From Pelagibacterales bacterium SAG-MED39 (lineage in GTDB: Bacteria; Pseudomonadota; Alphaproteobacteria; Pelagibacterales; Pelagibacteraceae), in contig JACWEI010000007.1 in assembly GCA_014653625.1 (NCBI GenBank), positions 1 to 53,478 on the forward strand: a stretch of 53,478 nt of DNA. Reading direction: 5' to 3'. This document shows positions 9,420 through 17,892 of the stretch, piece after piece. Numbering within the stretch: position 1 is the first letter of the stretch; every line of letters starts with the position of its first letter. The translations under genes and the position numbers were made by a program. The notes under the pieces were generated by a model. That model saw nothing but the letters and a program-made list of their open reading frames with translations, made no database searches and was not told the origin of the DNA.

Positions 9420-9456
9420 AAATTATAATATATAATTAAGTTTAATAAAACTTAAA

Positions 9457-10578
9457 TTATAGACCAGCTTTCATAGCTTCCCATTTTTCACCAAGCTCTG
9501 TACCGTTATCAGCCCAGAAAATTGGATCTACTAGGAAATAGTTTTTAGTGTTTGCTGGTGCAGTTGGCATTTGTGGTACCATGTTAGTCTTACCATCTTT
9601 ATACCAAGGCTCACCTGCTTCCATCACCGCGATAGATGATTTTCTCCAAGGAGCGTATGCAATGTATTTTGCACTTCCAGCTAACATCTCTGTGCTAGTC
9701 ATCATAGCTAAAGCTTTCTTGGCCATACCATTAGCATCGTTTGGTCCACCCTTAACTTGTACGAAGTACTCATAGTCAAGACCTTGTCCATCCCATACTT
9801 GTTTGATTGGTGCACCTTCTCCAACTTCTGCGTTAAAGAATCTACCATTCCAACCAGTAGCCATTACAACTTCACCTGAAACTAATAGTTCTGGTGGTTG
9901 AGCACCTGCAGACCAAAATACACATCCACCTTTTGGATCTGTACATAATGCTTTGATCTTATCCATAGCTCTATTAACACCTTTTTCTGTGTTTAAAGCT
10001 TTATAGATTTTTGCTCCACCTTTTCCTGGTTTAATACCATCTGCAGCTAAAGCGATCTCTAAATTAGTTAAAGCGCCCTTGTAGATAGCTCTTTTTCCAG
10101 GGAATTTTTTCGTATTAAAGAAATCTTTGATAGTCTTTGGAGTTCCTTTAACGTTGTTCACGTTATAAGCATAGTTCCAAGAGTATAAAATATTTCCTAC
10201 AGCACATTTACTTGGCATTGCAGTAAAGAAATCTTTACTTGCAGGAGTTCCATCTGGTGCAGCTGGGAAGTCTTTGTCAAAATCAAATTCAACAAATAAT
10301 CCTTCGTCACATCCATTGATAGTATCCATTGCAAATACGTCAATTATATCCCACGTAATTTTGCCAGCCTCTTTTTGTGCTTTGATCTCAGATAATCCAC
10401 CTGAATAGTCAACCCAGTTGATTGTAATACCAAGTTTCTTACCAGTAGGATCACCATAACCTAACTTTTGAGACTCTGTGTAAGCTCCACCCCAAGACAC
10501 TGCAGTAACTGCAAATGCTGAAGTAGTTACAGAGATAGCAAAAGAAATGGCTAGTAATAATTTACTAATTGTCTTCAT
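9457..10578 (-). CDS. potD: periplasmic substrate-binding protein, PotD/PotF-like
   Basis: This 373-residue secreted binding protein has a signal peptide ending at TSAFA (residue 23) before VTAVSWGGAYTES, the usual start of the mature polyamine/spermidine-type fold. Later landmarks are NILYSWNYAYNV, MATGWNGRFFNAE and the C-terminal FLVDPIFWADNG. It supplies ligand to the PotABC membrane complex. The ATG has a strong GGAGG site five bases away at 10583-10587, and the gene has its own promoter and terminator, so it should be made in excess over the membrane parts. The ligand is uncertain. Polyamines are the family default, but the ectoine-hydrolase-like gene in this operon leaves other cationic or zwitterionic ligands open. 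Confidence 0.88.
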   Translation of the reverse strand: MKTISKLLLAISFAISVTTSAFAVTAVSWGGAYTESQKLGYGDPTGKKLGITINWVDYSGGLSEIKAQKEAGKITWDIIDVFAMDTINGCDEGLFVEFDFDKDFPAAPDGTPASKDFFTAMPSKCAVGNILYSWNYAYNVNNVKGTPKTIKDFFNTKKFPGKRAIYKGALTNLEIALAADGIKPGKGGAKIYKALNTEKGVNRAMDKIKALCTDPKGGCVFWSAGAQPPELLVSGEVVMATGWNGRFFNAEVGEGAPIKQVWDGQGLDYEYFVQVKGGPNDANGMAKKALAMMTSTEMLAGSAKYIAYAPWRKSSIAVMEAGEPWYKDGKTNMVPQMPTAPANTKNYFLVDPIFWADNGTELGEKWEAMKAGL

Positions 10579-10582
10579 TTTT

Positions 10583-10642
10583 CCTCCGTTTAAACGTTTT
10601 TTTTAAAAAACAGATTACAACAAGATCGATAATGAGAGTCAA
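10583..10642 (-). promoter_or_regulatory. potD promoter and ribosome-binding site
   Basis: Reading leftward, a -35 TTGACT (10637-10642), a 17-base spacer and a -10 TGTAAT (10614-10619) make a near-consensus housekeeping promoter in the gap between potA and potD. A leader of about 30 bases ends in GGAGG (10583-10587), five bases before the ATG. This is one of the clearest promoters in the window and separates potD control from the upstream genes. Confidence 0.75.
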
Positions 10643-10671
10643 CAGCCCATTTTACCTAATTTAACGATATA

Positions 10672-11757
10672 TTACTTGGGATCTAGAGCTCTTGCGTCTT
10701 CACTGTTCCACCCAATTTTGATATCTTTACCTAGTTTGATATCCATGTTGGCTGAGCTATTTGGAACTTTTAAAATAAATTCATTATTACCTAAAAGGTT
10801 AATACGAACTCTTGTATGATCTCCATGATATATCACTTCCTCAATTTTTCCTGAGTAAATATTATCCATTTTATCACTTGGATTAATCAATGCCCTTTCA
10901 GGTCTAAGAGAAATTTTTGTTTTTTCACCTTTTCCTTTTACTGATATAGGGTTTGCTAATATTTCTGTATTAGCTACTTTTACTTTACATTTTCCACCTG
11001 AAATATCTGTAACCTCACCAGCAAAAGTATTGTTCTCACCAATAAATTCTGCAACAAAAGAGTTAACTGGTTTTTCATATAACTCATCAGGACTTGAAAG
11101 TTGTTGAACTTTACCGTCATTGAATACTGCTATACGGTTTGACATGGTAAGAGCCTCACTTTGATCATGAGTAACATAAACAACTGTCACACCTATACTT
11201 TCGTGAATATGTTTTATTTCATATTGCATACTCTCTCTTAAATTTTTATCCAAAGCTCCTAAAGGTTCATCCATTAAAACTAATTGTGGATCAAATACTA
11301 AAGATCTTGCAACTGCTACCCTTTGTTGCTGTCCACCAGATAACTGACCAGGCATCCTATCAGCAAAACCTTGTAGGGATACCATTGATAATGCTTTATC
11401 AATTTTTTTATCTGCTTCATCTTTTGGAATTTTTCTAACTCTTAATGGAAATGCTAAATTTTCATAAACTGTCATGTGTGGAAACAAAGCATAGTTTTGA
11501 AAAACCATTCCAATACCTCTCTTATGAGGTGGAATACTCGATATTGCTCTTCCATCTAAATAAATTTCACCATGAGTTGGTGTTTCAAATCCTGCCAACA
11601 TCATTAAGCATGTTGTCTTACCAGAACCAGAGGGCCCTAACATTGTAACAAATTCACCTTCTTCAATATCTAATTGAAGATCTTTCACTACTAGGATTTT
11701 TCCATCATAGCTTTTGTCAACTTTATCAAATTTAACGAAATCTTTTTTTAAGGCCAT
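10672..11757 (-). CDS. potA: ABC transporter ATP-binding protein, PotA-type
   Basis: This 361-residue cytoplasmic ATPase powers the Pot importer. It shows Walker A GPSGSGKTT, Q-loop QNYALFPHMTV, signature LSGGQQQRVAVARS, Walker B LVLMDEPLGALD and the H-loop YVTHDQ. A C-terminal TOBE domain from about residue 240 carries SLRPERALI. I start at the ATG at 11757 (MALKKDF). An in-frame ATG at 11799 would add 14 hydrophobic residues (MIFIHTNVLKLPKI) that look like untranslated leader, and starting there would leave only 10 bases after the M24 gene. It sits between the M24 hydrolase gene and potD, with a separate promoter for potD in between. Confidence 0.9.
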   Translation of the reverse strand: MALKKDFVKFDKVDKSYDGKILVVKDLQLDIEEGEFVTMLGPSGSGKTTCLMMLAGFETPTHGEIYLDGRAISSIPPHKRGIGMVFQNYALFPHMTVYENLAFPLRVRKIPKDEADKKIDKALSMVSLQGFADRMPGQLSGGQQQRVAVARSLVFDPQLVLMDEPLGALDKNLRESMQYEIKHIHESIGVTVVYVTHDQSEALTMSNRIAVFNDGKVQQLSSPDELYEKPVNSFVAEFIGENNTFAGEVTDISGGKCKVKVANTEILANPISVKGKGEKTKISLRPERALINPSDKMDNIYSGKIEEVIYHGDHTRVRINLLGNNEFILKVPNSSANMDIKLGKDIKIGWNSEDARALDPK

Positions 11758-11809
11758 AATTTTAGGTAACTTTAAAACATTTGTATGAATAAATATCAAC
11801 CATTAATAA

Positions 11810-12979
11810 TTAGCTTTTAATATGAAGTTCCTTAGAAAAATTACAAAATAGTTCAAAACCTTTATCTGTTACTCTGATTGCTTCTGAAGCTTCTACTCCC
11901 CAATTTCCAAATTGCATTACTGCAATCATATGAAAAGTAACGTTAGGTTGTAATACTGTCATATCACCTTTTGATATATTTAAAGTATGTTCGCCCCAAT
12001 CAGGTGGGTAGCCTATACCAATCGAATATCCAGTTCTTGAAGTTTTTTCAATTCCATATTTATCTAATACTTTCCAAAAAGCTTGGGCAACATCATCTGC
12101 CGTATTGCCTGCTTTGACCAAATCAATGCCAGCTTGAAGTGCTTCATTGGTTTTTTTCATAGTATCAATTTTTTTTTGATCCGGTTTGCCAAGTAAAACA
12201 GTTCGGGCCATTGGGCAGTGGTATTTTTTATTAACTCCTGATAACTCAATAATTGTAGCTTCCCCCTCTACAAATTTATCTTCTGACCACGTTAAATGAG
12301 AAGCTGATGTACCTTTCCCTGTTGGTATCATTGGCACTATGGATGAATAATCTCCACCAAATTTAGGTGTCCCTTTTATTAATGTAGTATAAATTTCTGA
12401 AACTGCATCGCACTGTCTTACTCCAGGACTAATTGCATCAAAAGCTTTTTTCATTCCTAATTCAGTAATTTGAGCTGCTGCTTTCATAAACTTTATTTCA
12501 TTATCTGATTTAACAACTCTCACCCAATTGACTAATCTTTCACAATCTAAAATTTTTGCATTTGGTAAACCTTTTTTTATTTTCTCATAACAATAAGCAG
12601 TGAAATAATGACTATCCATTTCTAGTCCTACTGAGAGTTTGTCCCACTTTCTTTCTTTAATAAGATCTACTAAAGCATCGTAAGGGTGTAACGGCCATGT
12701 ATGGATATATTTCTCATGATACTTAACTATATTTTCATCTTTTAAATAAGTTTTAATATAAGCCCCTCCAGCATCTTGATTTCTAACAAAACAAATTGGT
12801 TCATCAGCATTAACATGTACTATTACACATTGAGCATAATAAAATGACCAAGCATCATAGCCAGTTAAATAATTCATATTAGATGGATCTTGTGAGATTA
12901 AAAGTTCAATACCTTTTTCTTGCATTGAGACTTGAACTTTTTTTAATCTTGATTTGTATTCTTCACTAGTAAAATTCAT
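11810..12979 (-). CDS. doeA: ectoine hydrolase-like M24-fold protein (DoeA/EutD-like)
   Basis: This 389-residue cytoplasmic pita-bread-fold protein has a creatinase N-domain (SNMNYLTGYDAWSFYYAQ) and an M24 C-domain. The metal-binding aspartates of true aminopeptidase P are gone: the first site reads IIELSG (243-248) and the second HCPMART (254-260). That loss, and the segments FGGDYSSIVP, ASHLTWSEDKF, SRTGYSIGIGYPPDWGE and ELFCNF, match the ectoine hydrolase family DoeA/EutD as I know it rather than a Xaa-Pro peptidase. DoeA opens the ectoine ring to N-acetyl-diaminobutyrate. The EutA-like gene lies three bases upstream, as in eut clusters, but DoeB, DoeC and DoeD are not in this window, so the substrate here is inferred. 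Confidence 0.72.
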   Translation of the reverse strand: MNFTSEEYKSRLKKVQVSMQEKGIELLISQDPSNMNYLTGYDAWSFYYAQCVIVHVNADEPICFVRNQDAGGAYIKTYLKDENIVKYHEKYIHTWPLHPYDALVDLIKERKWDKLSVGLEMDSHYFTAYCYEKIKKGLPNAKILDCERLVNWVRVVKSDNEIKFMKAAAQITELGMKKAFDAISPGVRQCDAVSEIYTTLIKGTPKFGGDYSSIVPMIPTGKGTSASHLTWSEDKFVEGEATIIELSGVNKKYHCPMARTVLLGKPDQKKIDTMKKTNEALQAGIDLVKAGNTADDVAQAFWKVLDKYGIEKTSRTGYSIGIGYPPDWGEHTLNISKGDMTVLQPNVTFHMIAVMQFGNWGVEASEAIRVTDKGFELFCNFSKELHIKS

Positions 12980-12982
12980 AAT

Positions 12983-13726
12983 CTAATTACTGAATAATTC
13001 ACCGTAGCCTTCAACTTTACTTTTAAAATCTACCTGTTTGAGTGTGTCCCAAATTAAAGTTTGATTACTTGATAAGACAATTTTTCCTATTTTTTTTTCT
13101 AAATCTTTAATTATTGTTAATACTGGTAACGCAGTGCAAGAAACAAACAATGCATCACTATTTAACAAGTCTATTTTGCTTAGAACATCAAATAAATGGT
13201 CTGGATTAACTTTTCCTATATCTAAATCTGAGGCTATATCAAAATAAGAGAGTTCAGTGATATCTATATTTTCTTTTTTAAAATAATTAATTACTGATTG
13301 ATTTATTTCATTTGTATATGGTGTGAATATTGACAATTTATTTATCTTAATTGCTTTTAATGCGTTAATTGCAGATGTAATTGGTGTTGTAACTTTTGTA
13401 TTTGGTTTTGTTAAATTAACTTTTTCGTAAATAGATGAATATCCTGCAGCAATTGTTCCTGAAGTACATCCATAGGCAATACAATCAATTTTTTGATCAG
13501 GTAAAATATTCTTTACAACCTCAGGAATATCATTTGCCATTTTTTTTAATGTTTCATTTGTTAAGGGATTATAACTTTGAATCCTATTACAATATAGATC
13601 TATATCTTTACCGTTAATTATACTGTTAAAATCTTTTTCAATCGTAAAGTCACTTGCTAAGGTAATTAACCCTATCCTTGGGTTGTGTTTTTCAATAAAT
13701 TTTGGTTCTATTTTAGTTAGTTTCAT
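12983..13726 (-). CDS. Asp/Glu racemase-fold protein, EutA/maleate-isomerase-like
   Basis: This 247-residue cytoplasmic protein of the Asp/Glu/hydantoin racemase superfamily carries the two facing cysteines typical of the fold, in IAYGCTSGT and LFVSCTALPV. It resembles the EutA/arylmalonate decarboxylase/maleate isomerase branch. It is the first gene of the leftward operon, three bases ahead of the DoeA/EutD-like gene. EutA and EutD also co-occur in ectoine utilisation clusters, where the precise role of EutA is not settled. A divergent promoter region of 140 bases separates it from the monooxygenase operon. The reaction is not determinable from sequence. Confidence 0.72.
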   Translation of the reverse strand: MKLTKIEPKFIEKHNPRIGLITLASDFTIEKDFNSIINGKDIDLYCNRIQSYNPLTNETLKKMANDIPEVVKNILPDQKIDCIAYGCTSGTIAAGYSSIYEKVNLTKPNTKVTTPITSAINALKAIKINKLSIFTPYTNEINQSVINYFKKENIDITELSYFDIASDLDIGKVNPDHLFDVLSKIDLLNSDALFVSCTALPVLTIIKDLEKKIGKIVLSSNQTLIWDTLKQVDFKSKVEGYGELFSN

Positions 13727-13733
13727 TTAATTG

Positions 13734-13759
13734 TTGATTAAATATATATTGATTAAATA
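13734..13759. repeat. direct repeat in the divergent promoter region, possible operator
   Basis: TTGATTAAATA occurs twice, at 13734-13744 and 13749-13759, with a 15-base period, eight bases upstream of the leftward EutA-like start. It may be a tandem binding site for a regulator of either divergent operon. Such AT-rich words can also recur by chance at this base composition. Confidence 0.35.
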
Positions 13760-13782
13760 GTCTAGTTAAATTACAGTCTTAA

Positions 13783-13861
13783 TTGAGCGATACATAACTC
13801 GTCGATATTTACAAAATACGAAAGTGGGATCAATCGTCTTAGATTTAATTATTTAAGGAGG
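13783..13861 (+). promoter_or_regulatory. candidate promoter and strong ribosome site of the monooxygenase operon
   Basis: A moderate -35 TTGAGC (13783-13788), a 17-base spacer and a -10 TATTTA (13806-13811) precede the first gene. The ribosome site AAGGAGG at 13855-13861, five bases before the ATG, is near perfect and unusual in a window where most genes lack one, pointing to high translation of the monooxygenase. The promoter call is weaker than the ribosome site. Confidence 0.5.
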
Positions 13862-13866
13862 TTCGA

Positions 13867-15033
13867 ATGAAATTTGGATATTTTTGCAACACCACGAATT
13901 GGAGTCATAAGCCATATAATCAATTGCTTGATGAAACTAAAGAGATCACAACTTTTTGTGATGAAAATAATTGGGATTCAATTTGGTATACTGAGCATCA
14001 TTTTAATCATGAAGGGATGGAGTCTTGTACAAATCCTTTGATGATGGGTGTTGATGCAGCAGCTAGAACTAAACAAATAAGAATTGGACAAGCCTGTAAT
14101 GTCATAACATTTCATAATCCAATAAGATTAGCAGAAGACATAGCTTTACTAGACCAATTATCAGGTGGCAGAGTTGATGTGGGTATTGGTCGAGGGATTT
14201 ATGGAAGAGAAGCAATAAATATGAATAAAGAAGCTGATCTTAAAGACCAAGCTAAAAATTTCAGACTATTTGAAGAGTCTTTAACAATCATGAAAAAAGC
14301 GTGGACAGAGGAGTTTTTTAGTCACAAAGGTGAATTTTATACTTATCCATCACCAAACTTTGTTTGGCAACATGATATGAGTCCGCCAAGTGAAAAGTTT
14401 TTAGATACAAAAACAAATGAAATAAAAAAAATAAGTATTGTTCCAAAACCAAAACAATCACCACATCCTCCTATTTGGCAAGTTGTAGACGGTGCTAGGT
14501 CAATTGAGTGGGCTGCACAAAATGGTTTAAGTACAATTATGTGGATACCAACTGTTAAAGCTTTGAGGAAAAGATTTGAGATCTATAGAGATGCAAAATC
14601 AGAGGCTGAAAATAGAGATGTTCCATTAGGAGAAGGTATATCTTTAGTAAGAGATATGTTTGTTGCTGAAACTATGGAAGAAGCAGAAAAAATGGCCGGT
14701 GAACACATCATTAATTATATGAAATGGGTTTGTCATTGGAGAGGCTTAGGAAATCATATGGATCCTGGTGAAGAACTTCCTGAGACAAAACATAAATTGG
14801 ACTTACTAAACTATGATTTTCTCCATAAAAGAAATTTATTGTTTGGTACTCCTGAATATGTTGTCAATAAGATTAATGAATTAAAATCTGAATTAAATTT
14901 ACAAAATCTACAAGTTTGGTCTAACTTCCCTGGTATAGATCATAAAGCTTGTATGAGAAGCATCAAGTTATTTAATGACGAGGTAATTCCAAAAATTAAT
15001 TTAGATTCTTCTAATATAGAAAAAGCAAGTTAA
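13867..15033 (+). CDS. luciferase-like (LLM class) flavin-dependent monooxygenase
   Basis: This 388-residue cytoplasmic TIM-barrel oxidoreductase of the bacterial luciferase family uses reduced flavin and oxygen. Visible marks are the N-terminal MKFGYFC strand, WYTEHHFNHEG, RIGQACNVITFHNPIRLAEDIALLDQLSGGR split over residues about 80-115, and DVGIGRGIYGREA. It is the lead gene of a five-gene operon and overlaps the next gene by one base (TAATG). In related degradation pathways such enzymes open N-heterocycles (TgnA for trigonelline, RutA for uracil) with a flavin reductase partner. No reductase gene is present here. The substrate is unknown. A heterocyclic or amide nitrogen compound is my inference from the hydrolase and dehydrogenase that follow. 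Confidence 0.88.
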   Translation: MKFGYFCNTTNWSHKPYNQLLDETKEITTFCDENNWDSIWYTEHHFNHEGMESCTNPLMMGVDAAARTKQIRIGQACNVITFHNPIRLAEDIALLDQLSGGRVDVGIGRGIYGREAINMNKEADLKDQAKNFRLFEESLTIMKKAWTEEFFSHKGEFYTYPSPNFVWQHDMSPPSEKFLDTKTNEIKKISIVPKPKQSPHPPIWQVVDGARSIEWAAQNGLSTIMWIPTVKALRKRFEIYRDAKSEAENRDVPLGEGISLVRDMFVAETMEEAEKMAGEHIINYMKWVCHWRGLGNHMDPGEELPETKHKLDLLNYDFLHKRNLLFGTPEYVVNKINELKSELNLQNLQVWSNFPGIDHKACMRSIKLFNDEVIPKINLDSSNIEKAS

Positions 15034-15620
15034 TGGATTTAGAACTTAGAAAGTTTACAAAGTTTGTTGATAAAACTTTCATTGAGGGTGGAAAAAAAGC
15101 TAAAGAACCAGTCTTATTAGTTTCAGTGGCTGCTGTATTTAAAAATCCTTGGGCAGATAAAGGATTTGTAGAGGATTTAAAACCAATCATTTTAGATTTA
15201 GCTCCAAAACTTGGTGATATTTTAGTTCCAGAATTAATAAAAGAAATAGGATCACCAGAAAAAATTTTAGCTTATGGTAAAGCAGGAACTGTGGGTTTGA
15301 ATGGTGAAATAGAACATGCCTCAGCTTTCATCCATACTTTAAGATTTGGAAATAAATTTAGAGATGCAGTTGGAGGTACCTCTTATTTGAGTTTTACAAA
15401 TACAAGAAGTCCTGCTGGGTCTAAGATATCGATTCCAATGATGCACAAAACAGACTCTGGTTTAAGACCATATTATTTGACTCATGAGTTTACTATTCAT
15501 GATGCTCCCTTTGATAATGAGATTGTAATTGCAATAGGTGGAGCATCAAGTGGTAGGGCTCATGCTAGAACTGGAGATCGATATCAAGACATGAAAGAAA
15601 TGGGATTAGATCCTAAATAA
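15033..15620 (+). CDS. PF06684 'amino acid synthesis' family protein (DUF1185)
   Basis: This 195-residue cytoplasmic protein has no signal or membrane segment. The pattern LLVSVAAVFKNPWADKG, YGKAGTVGLNGEIEHASA, FTNTRSPAGSKISIPMMHK and AIGGASSGRAHARTGDR matches the PF06684 family, which despite its name has no firmly established reaction. The conserved Gly/Ser-rich loops and the Lys, His and Arg residues suggest an enzyme with a small anionic ligand. It is translationally coupled to the monooxygenase and followed four bases later by the hydrolase, so it probably handles an intermediate of the same pathway. Confidence 0.82.
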   Translation: MDLELRKFTKFVDKTFIEGGKKAKEPVLLVSVAAVFKNPWADKGFVEDLKPIILDLAPKLGDILVPELIKEIGSPEKILAYGKAGTVGLNGEIEHASAFIHTLRFGNKFRDAVGGTSYLSFTNTRSPAGSKISIPMMHKTDSGLRPYYLTHEFTIHDAPFDNEIVIAIGGASSGRAHARTGDRYQDMKEMGLDPK

Positions 15621-15624
15621 TTTC

Positions 15625-16407
15625 ATGTCTCAAAATTTTGATCCAAATCAAAATTATTATTTTTTTAATAAAAAAGACTCAATACCTATTGCGTTTATCC
15701 ATGGAGTAGGTCTGGATCATCAAATGTGGGACAAGCAAGTAGATTACTTAAATAAATTTTCAATTTTGACTTATGATCTATTAGGCCACGGAAAAACTCC
15801 ATACAGTGAAGAAAAACTAAGTCTTAAAGATTTTTCTGATCAACTTCTTGGACTTTTAGATCATTTAAAAATAGAAAAAATAAATCTTGTAGGTTTTTCT
15901 TTGGGCTCCTTAATTGCTTTAAATTTTTCCTCTCATTTTCAAAATAAAGTTGATAAACTTATATTAATTGGAACAACTTATAAAAGATCACATAAAGAAA
16001 GATCTCTTGTATTAGATAGGTATGATCAAGCTAAATTAAATAAACCAATATCCAAACAAGCTTTAAAAAGGTGGTTTAGTGATAAATATCTTAATGATAA
16101 TCCAAAAACTTATGATTTGTTCATGAATATTTTAAATAAAAAACCAAAAGATCATAAAAACTTTCTTAAAGCTTATGAATTATTTGCCAATCATTATGAT
16201 GATTTTGAAGCTATCAAAAAAATAGATAGAAAAACTTTAGTAATGACTGGTTCTGACGATATTGGTTCGACACCAGCAATGTCTAAAGAATTGGCTAAAG
16301 ATCTTGTTAATTCTACTTATATTGAAATTAAAAATGGAAAACATCTCTGTAGTATAGAATGTGTAGATGATGTTAATATGAATATTAAAAAATTTATTAA
16401 TAATTAA
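15625..16407 (+). CDS. alpha/beta-hydrolase (enol-lactonase/RutD-like)
   Basis: This 260-residue soluble serine hydrolase contains the oxyanion region FIHGVGLDHQMW, the nucleophile elbow GFSLGS, an acid in VMTGSDDIGS and the catalytic His in NGKHLCSIE. The overall layout resembles 3-oxoadipate enol-lactonase, RutD and TgnD-type hydrolases that act after ring cleavage. It lies between the PF06684 gene and the aldehyde dehydrogenase with no gap to the latter (stop and ATG abut). It probably hydrolyses an amide, ester or enol-lactone made by the monooxygenase. The exact bond cleaved is not deducible. Confidence 0.85.
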   Translation: MSQNFDPNQNYYFFNKKDSIPIAFIHGVGLDHQMWDKQVDYLNKFSILTYDLLGHGKTPYSEEKLSLKDFSDQLLGLLDHLKIEKINLVGFSLGSLIALNFSSHFQNKVDKLILIGTTYKRSHKERSLVLDRYDQAKLNKPISKQALKRWFSDKYLNDNPKTYDLFMNILNKKPKDHKNFLKAYELFANHYDDFEAIKKIDRKTLVMTGSDDIGSTPAMSKELAKDLVNSTYIEIKNGKHLCSIECVDDVNMNIKKFINN

Positions 16408-17889
16408 ATGTCAAAAATTGAAAATTTTAAGATGTATATTGATGGTGAATGGGTAGATTCGTCTTCAGGGAAAAAAATTGAAACTTTAAATCCAGAAAAT
16501 AATGAAGTTTGGGCAACCGTTCCTGAGGCTAATGAAGATGATGTGGATAAAGCTGTTCAATCAGCTCAAAAAGCTTTTGAAAATAATTGGTCTAAACTTC
16601 ATCCAAGAGATAGGGCAAAATATTTAAGATTAATTGCTGATCAACTAAGAAAAAACGCTGAACATCTTGGAAAAATAGAAACTATTGATACTGGAAAAAT
16701 TTATAGAGAAACAAAAACACAAGCAAATTATATTGCTGAATATTATGATTACTTCGCGGGTCTAGCTGATAAAGTTGAAGGTACTGTTGTCCCAATAGAT
16801 AAACCTGATATGCAAGTTATAACAACAAGAATTCCTATAGGTGTTGTAGCAGCAATTATTCCTTGGAATTCTCAAATGCTTTTAACCGCTGTTAAACTTG
16901 CACCTGCTCTTGCTATGGGTAATACCGTTGTGATAAAAGCATCAGAACTTGCACCTGTCACATTATTAGAGTTTGCAAAATTAATTGAAAAAGCTGGAAT
17001 ACCAAAAGGGGTAATTAATATAATTACTGGACTTGGTGAACCGTGTGGTAAGGCGCTAACTACCCATGATCTTATAGAAAGAATTGCTTTTACAGGGGGT
17101 CCAGAAACTGCAAAACATATTGTAAAAAATTCTGCTGAAAATTTATCTCAAGTAAGTTTGGAGCTTGGAGGAAAAAGTCCTGTCGTAGTATTTGATGATG
17201 CTGATCAAGAAAATGCTTTAAATGGAATTACTGCAGGAATATTTGGTGCTAGTGGTCAGAGTTGTATTGCAGGTTCAAGACTTTATCTTCAGTCTAAAAT
17301 TTATGATGAATTTCTTGAAAAATTAATTACTAAAGCTAAAAAAATTAAATTAGGTGCCCCTATGGATAATGAAACACAGATGGGACCTTTAAATAGTTTT
17401 AAACAGTTAGAAAATATAGAAAAAAATATTAAGGATACGATTGAACAAGGTGGAAAAATTAGATGTGGTGGAAAAAGATCCTCTGTTTCAAATAAAGGTT
17501 ATTATTTCCCGGCAACAATAATTGAATGTGAAAATCACAACCTCCCTGTTGCGGAAAATGAGTTATTTGGTCCAATATTATCAGTTATGAAATTTGAAAA
17601 GGAGGAAGAGGCAATAGATAAGATGAATGATAACAGATATGGACTTTCCTCTGGAGTTTATACCTCAAATTTTGCTCGAGGTTTAAGGGTATCTAAGGCT
17701 ATAAGGGCTGGAATAGTTTTTATAAATACTTATAGATTAATTTCACCCATGGCCCCTTTCGGTGGAATAAAAGATAGTGGTTACGGTAAAGAAGCTGGTA
17801 TTGAGTCTATCAAGGAATATACAAGAATAAAAACCACATGGTACAATTCATCTGATAAGCCGATGACCGACCCATTTACAATGGGATAA
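16408..17889 (+). CDS. aldehyde dehydrogenase of the monooxygenase operon
   Basis: This 493-residue NAD(P)-dependent ALDH has EWVDSSSGKKIETLNPEN at the start, the cofactor region IIPWNSQ, the catalytic Glu in LELGGKSPV, the catalytic Cys in GASGQSCIAGS and a C-terminal APFGGIKDSGYGKEAG. It belongs to the betaine-aldehyde/gamma-aminobutyraldehyde-like branch. It starts directly after the hydrolase stop, so it is part of the same operon and probably oxidises an aldehyde or semialdehyde released from the ring-opened product. It differs clearly from the ALDH at 1217-2650, so the two are not a recent duplication. Confidence 0.87.
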   Translation: MSKIENFKMYIDGEWVDSSSGKKIETLNPENNEVWATVPEANEDDVDKAVQSAQKAFENNWSKLHPRDRAKYLRLIADQLRKNAEHLGKIETIDTGKIYRETKTQANYIAEYYDYFAGLADKVEGTVVPIDKPDMQVITTRIPIGVVAAIIPWNSQMLLTAVKLAPALAMGNTVVIKASELAPVTLLEFAKLIEKAGIPKGVINIITGLGEPCGKALTTHDLIERIAFTGGPETAKHIVKNSAENLSQVSLELGGKSPVVVFDDADQENALNGITAGIFGASGQSCIAGSRLYLQSKIYDEFLEKLITKAKKIKLGAPMDNETQMGPLNSFKQLENIEKNIKDTIEQGGKIRCGGKRSSVSNKGYYFPATIIECENHNLPVAENELFGPILSVMKFEKEEEAIDKMNDNRYGLSSGVYTSNFARGLRVSKAIRAGIVFINTYRLISPMAPFGGIKDSGYGKEAGIESIKEYTRIKTTWYNSSDKPMTDPFTMG

Positions 17890-17892
17890 ATT

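Noticed and set aside
11810-12979. Calling this gene a Xaa-Pro aminopeptidase
   Set aside because: Both metal-binding aspartate positions of aminopeptidase P are replaced (IIELSG, HCPMART), and the remaining landmarks fit ectoine hydrolase.
10672-13726. A complete ectoine degradation pathway
   Set aside because: Only DoeA- and EutA-like genes are present. DoeB, DoeC and DoeD candidates are not adjacent, so only a partial link is claimed.
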